From the NCBI GenBank assembly GCA_002729515.1, contig PBYF01000093.1:1-34779 (forward strand): a stretch of DNA of 34,779 nucleotides. Direction: 5' to 3'. Shown here in pieces: positions 8,131 to 16,327 of the stretch (the stretch's first letter is position 1; each line of letters begins with the position of its first letter). Below the pieces are notes generated by a model. That model was not told the origin of the DNA. It did no database searches and saw nothing but the letters and a program-made list of their open reading frames with translations. This stretch comes from Deltaproteobacteria bacterium (lineage in GTDB: Bacteria > Myxococcota_A > UBA9160 > SMWR01). Made by a program: the position numbers and the translations under genes.

Positions 8131-9405
8131 GTGTCTGAACCGCTCTGGCGCTCCCGACCTACGGCCTTCGAGATGCTCCCCGCGACCACCGTGCGACACT
8201 CGAAGATCAACGATTTCATCTACCTCTCGGAAGGCAACTCCAACAGCTTCCTGATCGTGACCTCCGAAGGACGGGTCGTCGTCAACACCGGAATGGGCTT
8301 CGAGGCGCCGACTCACAAGGAATACTTCGATTCGATCGACAGCGGACCCATCCGGTATGTGATCTTCACCCAGGGGCACGTGGACCACGTCGGTGGAGCC
8401 GATCACTTCATCGAAGAAGGCACCGAGATCATCGCCCAGGCGAACAACCTGGAGCACCAGAGCTACGACAATCGCCTCCAGCCCTTCCGCGGCAAGCGGA
8501 GCATATTTGCCTTCGCCAAGACGATCGCGGCGGGCTTTGCCTACGTTAAAAAACTCGAGAAGGCGGGTACTCCGGTCTCCGGACAGGCCCAGCCGAAACC
8601 GACGATCACTTTCGAAGACCGCTACGCCTTCGAACTGGGCGGCATCGAGTTCGAATTGATCGCCATCAGCGGGGCCGAGACCGAGGACTCCCTGGTGATC
8701 TGGCTTCCGCAGCACAAGATCTGTTTTACGGGAAACGCATTCGGCGCGCTCTTCGGACACTTTCCGAACCTGGTCACGATCCGTGGCGACCGCTATCGGG
8801 ACGCCCTCCGCTACGTAGAAACCCTCGACAAGTTGCTCGAACTCGATGCCGAGATGCTGCTCGTTGGCCACCACGAGCCGGTCGTCGGCCGCGAACTCAT
8901 CCGGAGCGAACTCGAGCGCATGCGCAACGCAGTGCTCTACGTCCACGACTGCGTCGTGATTGCGATGAATGGCGGAGAGGACGTCTGGAGCGCCATGCGC
9001 GACATCCGACTTCCGCCCGAACTCGAAGTGGGAGAAGGCTACGGAAAGCTCCCCTGGTCGATCCGCGCAATCTGGGAGCAGTATTCGGGTTGGTTTCACG
9101 CGCGTTCGACGACGGAGCTCTACCCCGTGGCGCCGTGGAGCGTCTGGCCCGACGTGGTGGCCCTAGCCGGTGGCCCCGACGGCTTCGCCGAAGCCGCGAA
9201 GAAAAAGCTGGCCGCCGGTGCGCCGGTCGAAGCCCTCCACCTGGCCGAACTCGCGCTCGAAGCCGAACCGGACCACGCGCCTTCGCTCGACGCAAGCCTG
9301 GCGGCGCACCGCGCACTCCTGGATCAGAGCGTCAACTTCTGGGAGACCCGATGGCTCGAGAAAGAGATCGCGTCGCTCGAAAACCGCCTGGAGAGTGGCC
9401 GCTGA
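8131..9405 (+). CDS. Metallo-beta-lactamase fold hydrolase with alkylsulfatase-type dimerisation domain
   Basis: I place the start at GTG 8131 (VSEPLWRSRP), giving 424 residues; the frame is open further upstream but not protein-like. Residues about 28-270 are a metallo-beta-lactamase domain, with the metal loop at 80-86 reading T-Q-G-H-V-D-H and LLVGHHEP further on. Residues about 300-360 (RDIRLPPELEVGEGYGKLPW, then WEQYSGWF and ELYPVAP) match the dimerisation domain of SdsA1/Bds1 alkylsulfatases. The last about 50 residues are helical, resembling the start of the SCP2-like tail. The first histidine of HxHxDH is glutamine (Q81), and the usual paired glutamates are not obvious, so metal content and reaction may differ from alkyl sulfate hydrolysis. 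The 3' end overlaps the sulfatase gene by 55 bp, so the two are probably co-expressed. Confidence 0.82.
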   Translation: MSEPLWRSRPTAFEMLPATTVRHSKINDFIYLSEGNSNSFLIVTSEGRVVVNTGMGFEAPTHKEYFDSIDSGPIRYVIFTQGHVDHVGGADHFIEEGTEIIAQANNLEHQSYDNRLQPFRGKRSIFAFAKTIAAGFAYVKKLEKAGTPVSGQAQPKPTITFEDRYAFELGGIEFELIAISGAETEDSLVIWLPQHKICFTGNAFGALFGHFPNLVTIRGDRYRDALRYVETLDKLLELDAEMLLVGHHEPVVGRELIRSELERMRNAVLYVHDCVVIAMNGGEDVWSAMRDIRLPPELEVGEGYGKLPWSIRAIWEQYSGWFHARSTTELYPVAPWSVWPDVVALAGGPDGFAEAAKKKLAAGAPVEALHLAELALEAEPDHAPSLDASLAAHRALLDQSVNFWETRWLEKEIASLENRLESGR

Positions 9406-10529
9406 GGCGCAGCTTCCCGCTCGCAGCCGCCTGGCTCGCGACGCTGACACTCGGCTGTGGCGAGACACCGGTGCCGCCGGAAAGCGTTCTGCTCCTTATC
9501 GCCGATGACGTGGGTGTGGACCGCATCGGGGCCTACGAGACACATCCCGACCCGAGCACGACACCGAATCTCGATGCCCTCGCCGCACGGGGCGTGCGCT
9601 TCGATCGCGCGTGGGCCACACCCATGTGCTCGCCCTCGCGCGCGGCGATGCTGACCGGGCGGCTCCCCTCCCGCAACGGCGTCGGTGCGGCGATCCATCT
9701 CGGCCGCCCGGACCAGGCCCGGGGTCTGGAACTCGACCAGACGACCCTTGCGCAGCTGCTGGCGGGCCGCGGTGTGGAAACCTTCGCCGTGGGCAGATGG
9801 CACATGGCGGGTGGCCCGCCCCCGTCACTGCACGGGGCCAAGCTTTCGGGGAACCCGCGCGACACGCCGCGCGCCCATTACGACGCGGGACTCGAAGCTC
9901 TGGACCGCGAGATCGGGCGGCTGCTGGCCGCAATCGACCCCGACGTGCTGCGCCACACGACTGTGATCTTCGTCGCCGACAACGGAACCTCCCAGCACGG
10001 CACCCGACCGCCAACGCACGGACAAAAGCGATCTCTTTACGAAGGGGGCATCCGCGTTCCGCTGATCGTGGCGGGCCCCCAGGTGCCGCCCGCCAGCCAG
10101 GGCCGCGCGAGCGAATCGCTCGTCCATGTCACCGACCTCTTTGCGACGATCGCCGAACTCTTCGGCGTGCAATCGGAGGCCGAGGATTCACAGAGCCTGC
10201 TCCCATACCTCGCCAATCCCGCGACGCCATCCGCACGCAGCGTGCTCTACACCGAACGCTTTCTGCCCAACGGCGGCCCCCCCGACCCCGAACGCCACTT
10301 CCGGGCCGCGCGCGACGCCCGCTACAAGCTGCTCGTCCTGCCGGATCAGCGCGAGTTCTACGATCTGGAGACCGACCCCCACGAGCGGCACGATCTCATC
10401 GCCGAGGGAACGGCGCCGGCGGCCGCACTCGCGCGCCTGGAACGAGCCGTGGTGACCCGCGGCGGCACATTCGATCAGGGCACCGGGGAGGCGAAGGAGC
10501 GCGCGACGCCCTCCGCAATCACGCGGTAG
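9351..10529 (+). CDS. Sulfatase (formylglycine-dependent), probable lipoprotein
   Basis: The frame from ATG 9351 encodes 392 residues with GGGAG upstream. An n-region rich in Arg is followed by a hydrophobic stretch and LTLGC, a plausible lipobox (Cys36), which would place it in the periplasm. Sulfatase landmarks are LLIADDVGVDRIG (metal D52, D53), the signature CSPSR at 93-97 whose cysteine is converted to formylglycine, GRWHMAG in place of GKWHLG, and VADNGT followed by QKRSLYEGGIRVPLI. The protein is short for the family: the segment between GRWHMAG and YDAGLEALDREIGRLL is compressed. It could hydrolyse sulfate esters of small organics. A formylglycine-generating enzyme must be encoded elsewhere. 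The open frame upstream of 9351 lies inside the preceding gene and is not counted. The 3' end overlaps the convergent SGNH gene by 55 bp. Confidence 0.87.
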   Translation: MARERDRVARKPPGEWPLRRSFPLAAAWLATLTLGCGETPVPPESVLLLIADDVGVDRIGAYETHPDPSTTPNLDALAARGVRFDRAWATPMCSPSRAAMLTGRLPSRNGVGAAIHLGRPDQARGLELDQTTLAQLLAGRGVETFAVGRWHMAGGPPPSLHGAKLSGNPRDTPRAHYDAGLEALDREIGRLLAAIDPDVLRHTTVIFVADNGTSQHGTRPPTHGQKRSLYEGGIRVPLIVAGPQVPPASQGRASESLVHVTDLFATIAELFGVQSEAEDSQSLLPYLANPATPSARSVLYTERFLPNGGPPDPERHFRAARDARYKLLVLPDQREFYDLETDPHERHDLIAEGTAPAAALARLERAVVTRGGTFDQGTGEAKERATPSAITR

Positions 10530-11584
10530 CCCTCGCCGGTGGGGTGCTGGTTTGCCGAGCGCGGGTAGAGACCGGACCGGGTCGCCGCTGCGCGAAGGTC
10601 GGGAAGCACATCGACATGGGCGATTCCGGCGGCGTCGAGCCGCGTGCGAATCGCGTCCGCGACGGTGCGCTCGTTCGCAGTCACCCGCTCCACGACCTCA
10701 GTGTCCGGCGTGCGCAGGAGGGCCTCGCGGAAAACGCTCGCCTTGCTCGGGATCAGCACCACGACCAGACGCACCCCCCGCGCCCGGCAGGCGGCGGCCA
10801 TGACTTCGAGTGCGTCGAGCGTGAGCCGCAGCCCCTCCGCAACCCGGGGGTCTTCGAGGTCGAGGGTCGCGAGGCCCTGGCTCACGTCGACTCGGGTCAG
10901 AATCTCGCCCCGAGAGTCGAGTACGGCGCGCCCGCGGGGTGGGGCGTCGCGTCCCCCGTGCAACGCCTTCCACGCCATCCCCGCGAGTACCGAGTGAGAC
11001 CGCAGCCACTGCACGAGGCCACGCTTTTCGGCCGGCCGGACAAACGGCCGCGCGACGCCCTGCCCGCGAGCGGACGCCAACACCTCGAGTTCCGGTCGCT
11101 CGGGATCGCGCAGCCCGGACCAATGCTCGAGCGAATAGGCAACGACGTACGCGTTGAGCAGATCGTTTCCCAGGTAAAGACCCACCACGACGTCACTGGG
11201 GGCGAGCGCAAGGGCCCGCTCCTCCACGAGGTGACGATATTGGAGCGGCCCGTAGCCCCCGTGTCCCAGGTTGTAGACGCTGCGGTCCGTGAGCCGCGCC
11301 AGTGCCGCGGGCCACGAATCGTCAGCCGGTGCACCGAAGCCGTAGGTGAGCGAATCCCCAACGACGACCACGTCCGCCGTCTCGGGCACCGCCGGATTGC
11401 GAAACCCCCAGGCGTCGTGGCCGCCGACACCGGGTTCGACCCGGTAATCGAGGACCGGGTCGGGACGCCGAGCGGCGACCAGGAAATCCCCCGGGTTCAC
11501 GAACAGACGCACCGCGAACTCGCCGAAGAGAAGCGTTCCGAGCAGCGAAGCCGCGAAGAGTCCGGCGCTGGCGAGTTGATTCAA
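10475..11584 (-). CDS. SGNH/GDSL-type hydrolase with N-terminal membrane anchor
   Basis: The most economical start is TTG at 11584, overlapping the stop of the BKACE gene as TTGA, which gives 369 residues. Residues 4-28 (ASAGLFAASLLGTLLFGEFAVRLF) form a signal anchor. The catalytic block I VVVGDSLTYG places the nucleophile at S78; block III GLYLGND carries the oxyanion asparagine; and block V near the C-terminus, NQHPTGEGYRVIAEGV, supplies the histidine. SGNH enzymes are esterases or acyltransferases; the anchored form would act on the periplasmic face, perhaps on lipids or exopolysaccharide. It follows the phosphotransferase and BKACE genes in one minus-strand unit. The 3' end runs 55 bp into the convergent sulfatase gene. 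Substrate unknown. Confidence 0.82.
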   Translation of the reverse strand: MNQLASAGLFAASLLGTLLFGEFAVRLFVNPGDFLVAARRPDPVLDYRVEPGVGGHDAWGFRNPAVPETADVVVVGDSLTYGFGAPADDSWPAALARLTDRSVYNLGHGGYGPLQYRHLVEERALALAPSDVVVGLYLGNDLLNAYVVAYSLEHWSGLRDPERPELEVLASARGQGVARPFVRPAEKRGLVQWLRSHSVLAGMAWKALHGGRDAPPRGRAVLDSRGEILTRVDVSQGLATLDLEDPRVAEGLRLTLDALEVMAAACRARGVRLVVVLIPSKASVFREALLRTPDTEVVERVTANERTVADAIRTRLDAAGIAHVDVLPDLRAAATRSGLYPRSANQHPTGEGYRVIAEGVARSFASPVP

Positions 11585-12483
11585 ACGGGCTTCGGAATCC
11601 GGAGGATCTGAGCCGCCTCCTTCACACTGGCAATCGGGCGACCCACCTCGGCCGCGAGCGCCGCTGCCCGCTGCACGATCTCCTGGTTCGTGGGCTTGTG
11701 CTCCGGGTGGAAGTGCTCCTCGAGACCGACGTGGAGGTGCCCGCCGCGTTCGAGCGCCAGGCGCGCGAGCGGCGTCTCGAAGACGTCGCCTCCCCAGACC
11801 GAGACCGACCAGGGCAGGTCCACGCCCTCGAGTAAATCGAGATACGCGAGCAACGCGTGCCGTGTCGGCGCCAACCCGAAGCTCACGCCCGGCTCGGTGG
11901 CGAACAGACCGCAGTCGCCGCCGAAGTAGAGCTTCAGCATGGCGCCGGCCGGAAGCCGACCCGCCCGGTGGAAGGCGAGCGTCGTCCGCAGCCAACCGGG
12001 CTCATAGATCGCAAGCGATGGGCCGATGCGAAGCCGCTCGCATTGCTCGAGGGCCACGCGCGTGTCCTCGTAACTATTGGCGTAGACCATGCCCACGGGA
12101 AGCCCCTCGGCATCCGGCGCACCGATGTTGGTGGAGCCGGGATCGCAGAGCCCGAGCCGCATCTCGACTTCCTCCGCCAGGACCTCGACGTGGGAGATGC
12201 TTTCCGCTGCATCGACTCCGACGCCGAGCGTCGGATACCAGAGCGTGTCGGGCCGCTCCTCGAGGATCGGCCGCCACGCCGCCAGGTAGTGCTCCGCCGC
12301 CTCCCGCCCGGTGAGTTGGATGTCGTCGGTGTGGGCGTGGATCAGCGTGGCCCCGGCGTCGAGACAACGGAAGACGTCGGCCGTGATTTCTTCGGGCTTG
12401 CGGGGCGTATTCGGGTTGCGGTCGGGCCGCGTTTCGCCGTTGATCGCGGCTTCGATGACGAGCGGTGTGTCTTCGCGGGCCAT
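11581..12483 (-). CDS. BKACE family enzyme (beta-keto acid cleavage, 3-keto-5-aminohexanoate cleavage protein-like)
   Basis: The 300-residue protein is of standard length for the BKACE (former DUF849) TIM-barrel family. These enzymes condense a beta-keto acid with acetyl-CoA and split it into acetoacetate and a new acyl-CoA, using a divalent metal. Visible marks are LVIEAAINGE at 8-17 (active-site Glu), the metal ligands HAH at 49-51 in GATLIHAHTDD, GMVYANSYED, and HLHVGLEEHF near residue 260 with the C-terminal metal glutamate. The ATG at 12483 has GGAG eight bases upstream. It sits 73 bp downstream of the phosphotransferase-like gene and overlaps the SGNH hydrolase start. The beta-keto acid substrate cannot be assigned by eye. 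Confidence 0.9.
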   Translation of the reverse strand: MAREDTPLVIEAAINGETRPDRNPNTPRKPEEITADVFRCLDAGATLIHAHTDDIQLTGREAAEHYLAAWRPILEERPDTLWYPTLGVGVDAAESISHVEVLAEEVEMRLGLCDPGSTNIGAPDAEGLPVGMVYANSYEDTRVALEQCERLRIGPSLAIYEPGWLRTTLAFHRAGRLPAGAMLKLYFGGDCGLFATEPGVSFGLAPTRHALLAYLDLLEGVDLPWSVSVWGGDVFETPLARLALERGGHLHVGLEEHFHPEHKPTNQEIVQRAAALAAEVGRPIASVKEAAQILRIPKPV

Positions 12484-12556
12484 GACACGTACTCCGGGAA
12501 AGGGGGTTTCGGGAATACCAGTTTACTGCACGCCCAGCACCGGGCGCGGCGCTCGT

Positions 12557-13684
12557 TCAGGCCGCGGGCCTGGGATCCTCCCCCTCGAGCATGCGCTCGA
12601 GGACGGCGCGGTGCGGAATCACCTCGTCGACATCCTCGGGCCATTCGGCCTCGCCAAAATGGATCCGCCTCGCCGAGACCCGGGTCATGATGATCGCGTG
12701 CCGGAGCCCGGCATAGACGTCGTAGAAGCGCAGGTCGCCCGGCGCGCGACCCGTGCGCTCGGCGTAGGTTGCGGCCACGTCCTCGGGGCGCAGGAAATGC
12801 GGCATGCCCGGCAGGCCGGTCTGGCGGGCGATGTCGTCGAAGAAGAGATGCATGAAACACAGCCAGCCCAGGTCGAGCTCCCGGGGGCCGAGCGCGGCCA
12901 TCTCCCAGTCGAGCACAGCGGCCGGCGCAAAGCCGTCGAAGAGAATGTTCCCGATGCGAGAATCGCCCCAGCTCACCACGGCCGCGCCTTCTTCGTCCGG
13001 CCAGTGCTGCTCGAGCCACGCGAAGGCGCGCTCGATCACCGGGTGGCGGCGGTCGGCGCGCGCCCATTCGTAGTACCGGCGCTGGTTCTCCACGTGACGG
13101 CGCAGCGGTGAGTCTCCGGGCAGATCGAATTCGAGAAAGGCTGCGTCCACCGCTGCGGGGTCGATGGCGTGGAGTTCCGCCAGCACGGCAACCGTGGCGT
13201 CCTGCAGGTGCCGCTGTTCCGCGCGGGCCGCCTGGCTGAGCCAGCTGTCGAACGTGTAGGGCATGACGTCGGGCGGCACGCGGCCCTCGACGCGGTCCAT
13301 CACGAAAAATGCCGCCCCCAGGGCTTCTGGATCGAGTTCGAGCCAACGCGCAGCGGGTACCGGGACCTTGCTGCGCTCGGCCACGAGGCGCAGCGTGCGG
13401 AACTGCACCTCCATGTCGTAGACCGGGAACACCGGCGTGTCCGCGGGGTCGGGCTGCAGGCGGGCGACGAACGACCCCCCTCTCCGTTGGCCGGCTTCTT
13501 GCCAGCGCGCATCGAAGAGCAGGGTCTCGCTCGACATGCCGGTGGCCGACGGACTCGAGATCTCGGACACCTCGACCCCGGATGCCCCGGGCAGCGTTCC
13601 CACCAGCCAGTCCCGAAGCCGCCCGCGCAATGCGCCCCGGTCGCGGGTCGAACGCTTCATCTCCTCGCTGGCGGGCTCGCTCAT
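12557..13684 (-). CDS. Aminoglycoside phosphotransferase-fold kinase (ACAD10/11 N-domain-like)
   Basis: The 375-residue protein has the phosphotransferase fold seen in APH and in the kinase domain of ACAD10/ACAD11. The nucleotide lobe is at about 20-130 (MEVQFRTLRLV near 91-101, AAFFVMDRVEGR near 124-135). The catalytic loop is SWGDSRIGNILFD at 238-250, with base D241 and metal ligand N246. The DFG-equivalent is VLDWEMAALGPRELDLGW with D259. The usual His before GD is Trp. Family members linked to fatty-acid catabolism phosphorylate 4-hydroxyacyl-CoAs; antibiotic resistance is less likely given the neighbours (BKACE, MFS carrier). It leads a minus-strand unit with BKACE and SGNH hydrolase and diverges from the MFS gene across 74 bp. 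Confidence 0.85.
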   Translation of the reverse strand: MSEPASEEMKRSTRDRGALRGRLRDWLVGTLPGASGVEVSEISSPSATGMSSETLLFDARWQEAGQRRGGSFVARLQPDPADTPVFPVYDMEVQFRTLRLVAERSKVPVPAARWLELDPEALGAAFFVMDRVEGRVPPDVMPYTFDSWLSQAARAEQRHLQDATVAVLAELHAIDPAAVDAAFLEFDLPGDSPLRRHVENQRRYYEWARADRRHPVIERAFAWLEQHWPDEEGAAVVSWGDSRIGNILFDGFAPAAVLDWEMAALGPRELDLGWLCFMHLFFDDIARQTGLPGMPHFLRPEDVAATYAERTGRAPGDLRFYDVYAGLRHAIIMTRVSARRIHFGEAEWPEDVDEVIPHRAVLERMLEGEDPRPAA

Positions 13685-13758
13685 CTCGAAACCGGCAGCC
13701 TACCATGCGCCCGACCCCCTCCGCGTTGGAGTGGCATACTCGGCGCCCCGGAGGTGAG

Positions 13759-15021
13759 ATGACCAGCCCGAGCACAACGCGTGCACCGACTTCGATCTTC
13801 TACGGCTGGTGGATGGTTGCCACCGCGTTCCTCTGCCAGGGAGTCACGGCCGGCTGCACGATGTACATCTTCGGGATTTTCCTGAAGCCAGTGGCCGAAG
13901 AGTTCGGCGCCACGCGCGGAACCCTTTCATTGGGGATCATGATCTTCCCCGCAGCCGGCGGTCTGATCGCGCCTTTTCTCGGCTCACCCCTCGACCGCGG
14001 GAAGATCCGGGGCGTCATGGCCCTGGGGCTCGTCGCGCTCTCCGCCGGCCTGGTGCTGAGCGCGTGGGCCCCGTCGCTCTGGGTGCTCGGCCTCGTCATC
14101 GCGACGCTTCTGGCATTCGCTTCCAACGCCGCGGGTCCCCTCAGCGCCTCGAAGCTCGTGGCCAACTGGTTCGAGGGCCTGCGCGGACGCGCCCTCGGCA
14201 TCGCCTCGACGGGCACGTCGGCGGGCGGCGCGGTATTCCCGCTCCTGATCGCGCTGGGCATCGGCGCCTGGGGCTGGCGCGGCGCTTTGCTGGCACTCGG
14301 CATCGGCGTCGCCGCCGTGACCCTGCCGCCCGTTCTGCTGCTGGTGCGCAGCCGCCCCGAAGATCTCGGACTGACTCCCGACGGCAAAGCCCCGGCGCCC
14401 AGCCTGGGCGAGACGGCCCCCGCCGGAGTAACCGCACAGCCTTCCATCGGGGTCCGCGAGATTCTCCGGGACCGCAATTTCTGGGCGCTCGGACTGGCGG
14501 TCGGGCTGAGCTTCGCGGTGCTCACGGTCGTGTTGATCAATCTGCACGCATACGCCACGGATGCCGGCGTCGACGGCACCGCCGCCGCCCTGCTGCTCAC
14601 GATCCTCGCGATCTCAGGCATCTGCGGAAAACTCGCATTCGGATTTCTCGCCGATCGCGTGAGCAAGCGGCTGCTGATGGGCGTCGCCATTGTCATGCTC
14701 GGGAGCTTCCTCTTCGTGCTGCTCGCGCACCCGAGCTACGGCGTGCTCGCCGCCACCGCCGGCCTCGCCGGGCTCGCCGTGGGAGGGTTCCTGCCGCTGT
14801 GGGGCGCCCTCATTGGAGATTGCTGGGGGCGAGAGGCCTTCGCGCGGGTCATGGCCCTGATGGCGCCCTTGATGACGCCGCTCAACATGGCCGGAATGGC
14901 CTATCCGGGCCTCATCCACGACCGCACGGGAAGCTACGATGCGGCGTGGCAGATCTCGGTAGGCCTGCTCGGCCTCGCCGCCCTCTGCCTGGCCTTTCTG
15001 CGTCCGCCGCAACGCGCCTGA
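13759..15021 (+). CDS. MFS transporter (monocarboxylate/OFA-like)
   Basis: The start is fixed at ATG 13759 by GGAGGTGAG immediately upstream, giving 420 residues. About twelve membrane segments can be followed, starting YGWWMVATAFLCQG, with a long cytoplasmic loop at roughly residues 200-235 between the two six-helix halves. Family signs include SLGIMIFPAAGGLIAPFLGSPLDRG after helix 2 and GKLAFGFLADRVSKR in the second half (the G-x-L-x-D-R-x-x-x-R loop). This arrangement, with YGWWM at the N-terminus, is common in monocarboxylate and oxalate/formate antiporter-like carriers. An acid taken up here might feed the acyl-CoA enzymes nearby, but that is inference. The frame is open far upstream across the antisense of the kinase gene; that extension is not coding. 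Confidence 0.9.
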   Translation: MTSPSTTRAPTSIFYGWWMVATAFLCQGVTAGCTMYIFGIFLKPVAEEFGATRGTLSLGIMIFPAAGGLIAPFLGSPLDRGKIRGVMALGLVALSAGLVLSAWAPSLWVLGLVIATLLAFASNAAGPLSASKLVANWFEGLRGRALGIASTGTSAGGAVFPLLIALGIGAWGWRGALLALGIGVAAVTLPPVLLLVRSRPEDLGLTPDGKAPAPSLGETAPAGVTAQPSIGVREILRDRNFWALGLAVGLSFAVLTVVLINLHAYATDAGVDGTAAALLLTILAISGICGKLAFGFLADRVSKRLLMGVAIVMLGSFLFVLLAHPSYGVLAATAGLAGLAVGGFLPLWGALIGDCWGREAFARVMALMAPLMTPLNMAGMAYPGLIHDRTGSYDAAWQISVGLLGLAALCLAFLRPPQRA

Positions 15022-15024
15022 CCG

Positions 15025-15126
15025 CTAGCGCCCGCAGAACTCGGCGACGTCGTCGCACGGGATCCAGTCGCGCTCCTGCTCGGTCCGCTGCCGCGTCTGC
15101 TCGACCCAGTCGTCCTGGAACCCCAC
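15025..15126 (-). CDS. Possible small protein or coding remnant, 33 residues
   Basis: Just downstream of the radical SAM gene, the minus strand has a frame ending at a TAG (15025-15027) whose last about 30 codons almost all end in G or C. They read like real protein: GFQDDWVEQTRQRTEQERDW, then a C-terminal IPCDDVAEFCGR. The nearest start is GTG at 15126, with no convincing ribosome site; the frame is open back to 15291 inside the radical SAM gene. I do not recognise it. It may be a small protein or the tail of a lost gene. Confidence 0.3.
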   Translation of the reverse strand: MGFQDDWVEQTRQRTEQERDWIPCDDVAEFCGR

Positions 15127-15161
15127 GCAGCTGTGCTCGAGAAAGGGGTGCCGAGCGAGCC

Positions 15162-16253
15162 CTACCGCGCGGCGAAGTCGGCGAGCCGCACCGGCTGCCG
15201 CCGCGGCCCCCAGGTGCCGGGCGCAGCCTCGAAAACACCCGGACAGGCCGTCCCGCAGGAGCCGCAGCGCCCCTCCGGGTCGAGATTCCACCCGGTGAGA
15301 CGGTACCAGTCGCGGCCGACGATCAGCGCGCCGCAGGTGTGGCAGCGCGTGCTCCCGCCCGCCTCGTCGTGGACGTTACCGGTATAGACGTGGCGCACGC
15401 CGCGCTCCCGGGCGATGCCCCTCGCCCGGGTCAACGTCGCGGGCGGCGTCCGCTCCACTTCGAGCAGCTTGTAGTCCGGGTGAAACGCGCTGAAGTGCCA
15501 GGGAACGTCGACACCCAGGTTCTCCACCACCCAGTCCGACGCGAGGCGAAGCTCTCGATCGGAGTCGTTGGCACCGGGGATCAGCAGTGTCGTGATCTCG
15601 AACCATACGTCGGTCTCGTGCTTGAGGTAGCGAAGCGTATCGAGCACGGGCGCGAGTTCTCCGCTGCACACCTCGCGGTAGAAACCCTCGCTGAAGGCCT
15701 TCAGATCGACGTTGGCCGCGTCCATGTGGCCGAAGAACTCGGCCCGCGGGGCCTCGCATATGTAGCCCGCCGTCACTGCGACGGTCTTCACGCCGAGCGC
15801 CCGGCAGGCGCGCGCCACGTCGATCGCGTACTCGAGGAAGATCACCGGGTCGTTGTAGGTGAAAGCAACGCTGCGGCAACCGAGTTCCCGCGCGGCGCGG
15901 GCGACGACCTCGGGCCGGGCTGCATCGGCCAGGGTGTCGACTTCCCGGGACTTGCTGATGTCCCAGTTCTGGCAGAACCGGCACGTGAGATTGCAGCCGG
16001 CCGTTCCAAACGAGAGCACCGGCGTGCCCGGCAGAAAGTGGTTGAGGGGCTTCTTTTCGATGGGGTCGATGCAGTAGCCGCTCGAGCGACCCCAGGTGGT
16101 CAGGACCAACTGGTCGCGCTCGCGAGCGCGCACGAAGCAGAGCCCGCGCTGACCTTCGGCGAGACGGCAGCAACGCGGGCACACATCGCACTGGATTCGG
16201 CCGTCCCGGAGCCGACTCCAGTACCGGGTCCCAATGACGCCTGCCTCCGACAC
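15162..16253 (-). CDS. amrS: AmmeMemoRadiSam system radical SAM enzyme
   Basis: The 363-residue protein has the AmrS arrangement. A cysteine-rich N-terminus (CDVCPRCC at 22-29, then GQRGLCFVR) is followed by the radical SAM cluster motif CNLTCRFCQNWDISK with C87, C91 and C94. Next come TYNDPVIFLEYAIDVARACR and DLKAFSEGFYR, and a C-terminal zinc-finger-like part with CHTCG and CGSCG. AmrS proteins resemble pyruvate-formate-lyase activases. They occur with MEMO and AMMECR1 proteins, and the joint reaction is still undefined. The start is GTG 16253; 6 bp upstream is CACCTT and 16 bp further TTGACA, so the message may be leaderless. It is transcribed divergently from the MEMO and AMMECR1 genes, completing the trio. 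Confidence 0.93.
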   Translation of the reverse strand: MSEAGVIGTRYWSRLRDGRIQCDVCPRCCRLAEGQRGLCFVRARERDQLVLTTWGRSSGYCIDPIEKKPLNHFLPGTPVLSFGTAGCNLTCRFCQNWDISKSREVDTLADAARPEVVARAARELGCRSVAFTYNDPVIFLEYAIDVARACRALGVKTVAVTAGYICEAPRAEFFGHMDAANVDLKAFSEGFYREVCSGELAPVLDTLRYLKHETDVWFEITTLLIPGANDSDRELRLASDWVVENLGVDVPWHFSAFHPDYKLLEVERTPPATLTRARGIARERGVRHVYTGNVHDEAGGSTRCHTCGALIVGRDWYRLTGWNLDPEGRCGSCGTACPGVFEAAPGTWGPRRQPVRLADFAAR

Positions 16254-16327
16254 GACCCCAAGGTGCGGCGGGAAGCCCCGTTGTCAAACCCGCTTGACTC
16301 TCCCCGGCGGAGGCGCATTCTGGCGGC
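16254..16327. promoter_or_regulatory. Divergent promoter pair between amrS and the MEMO gene, probably leaderless
   Basis: On minus, TTGACA (16282-16287) is 16 nt from CACCTT (16260-16265), which ends 6 nt before the amrS GTG. On plus, TTGACT (16294-16299) is 16 nt from CATTCT (16316-16321), which ends 6 nt before the MEMO ATG. The two -35 boxes are 6 bp apart. Neither start codon has a useful Shine-Dalgarno sequence. With normal sigma-70 spacing both transcripts would begin at or next to the start codon. Confidence 0.55.

Noticed and set aside
9611-11611. 666-codon plus-strand open frame
   Set aside because: It spans out-of-frame sulfatase and antisense SGNH hydrolase sequence; composition is typical of shadow frames.
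12557-13684. Antibiotic-resistance phosphotransferase
   Set aside because: The fold is shared, but the W-G-D motif, length and neighbours fit the catabolic ACAD10/11-type kinases better.
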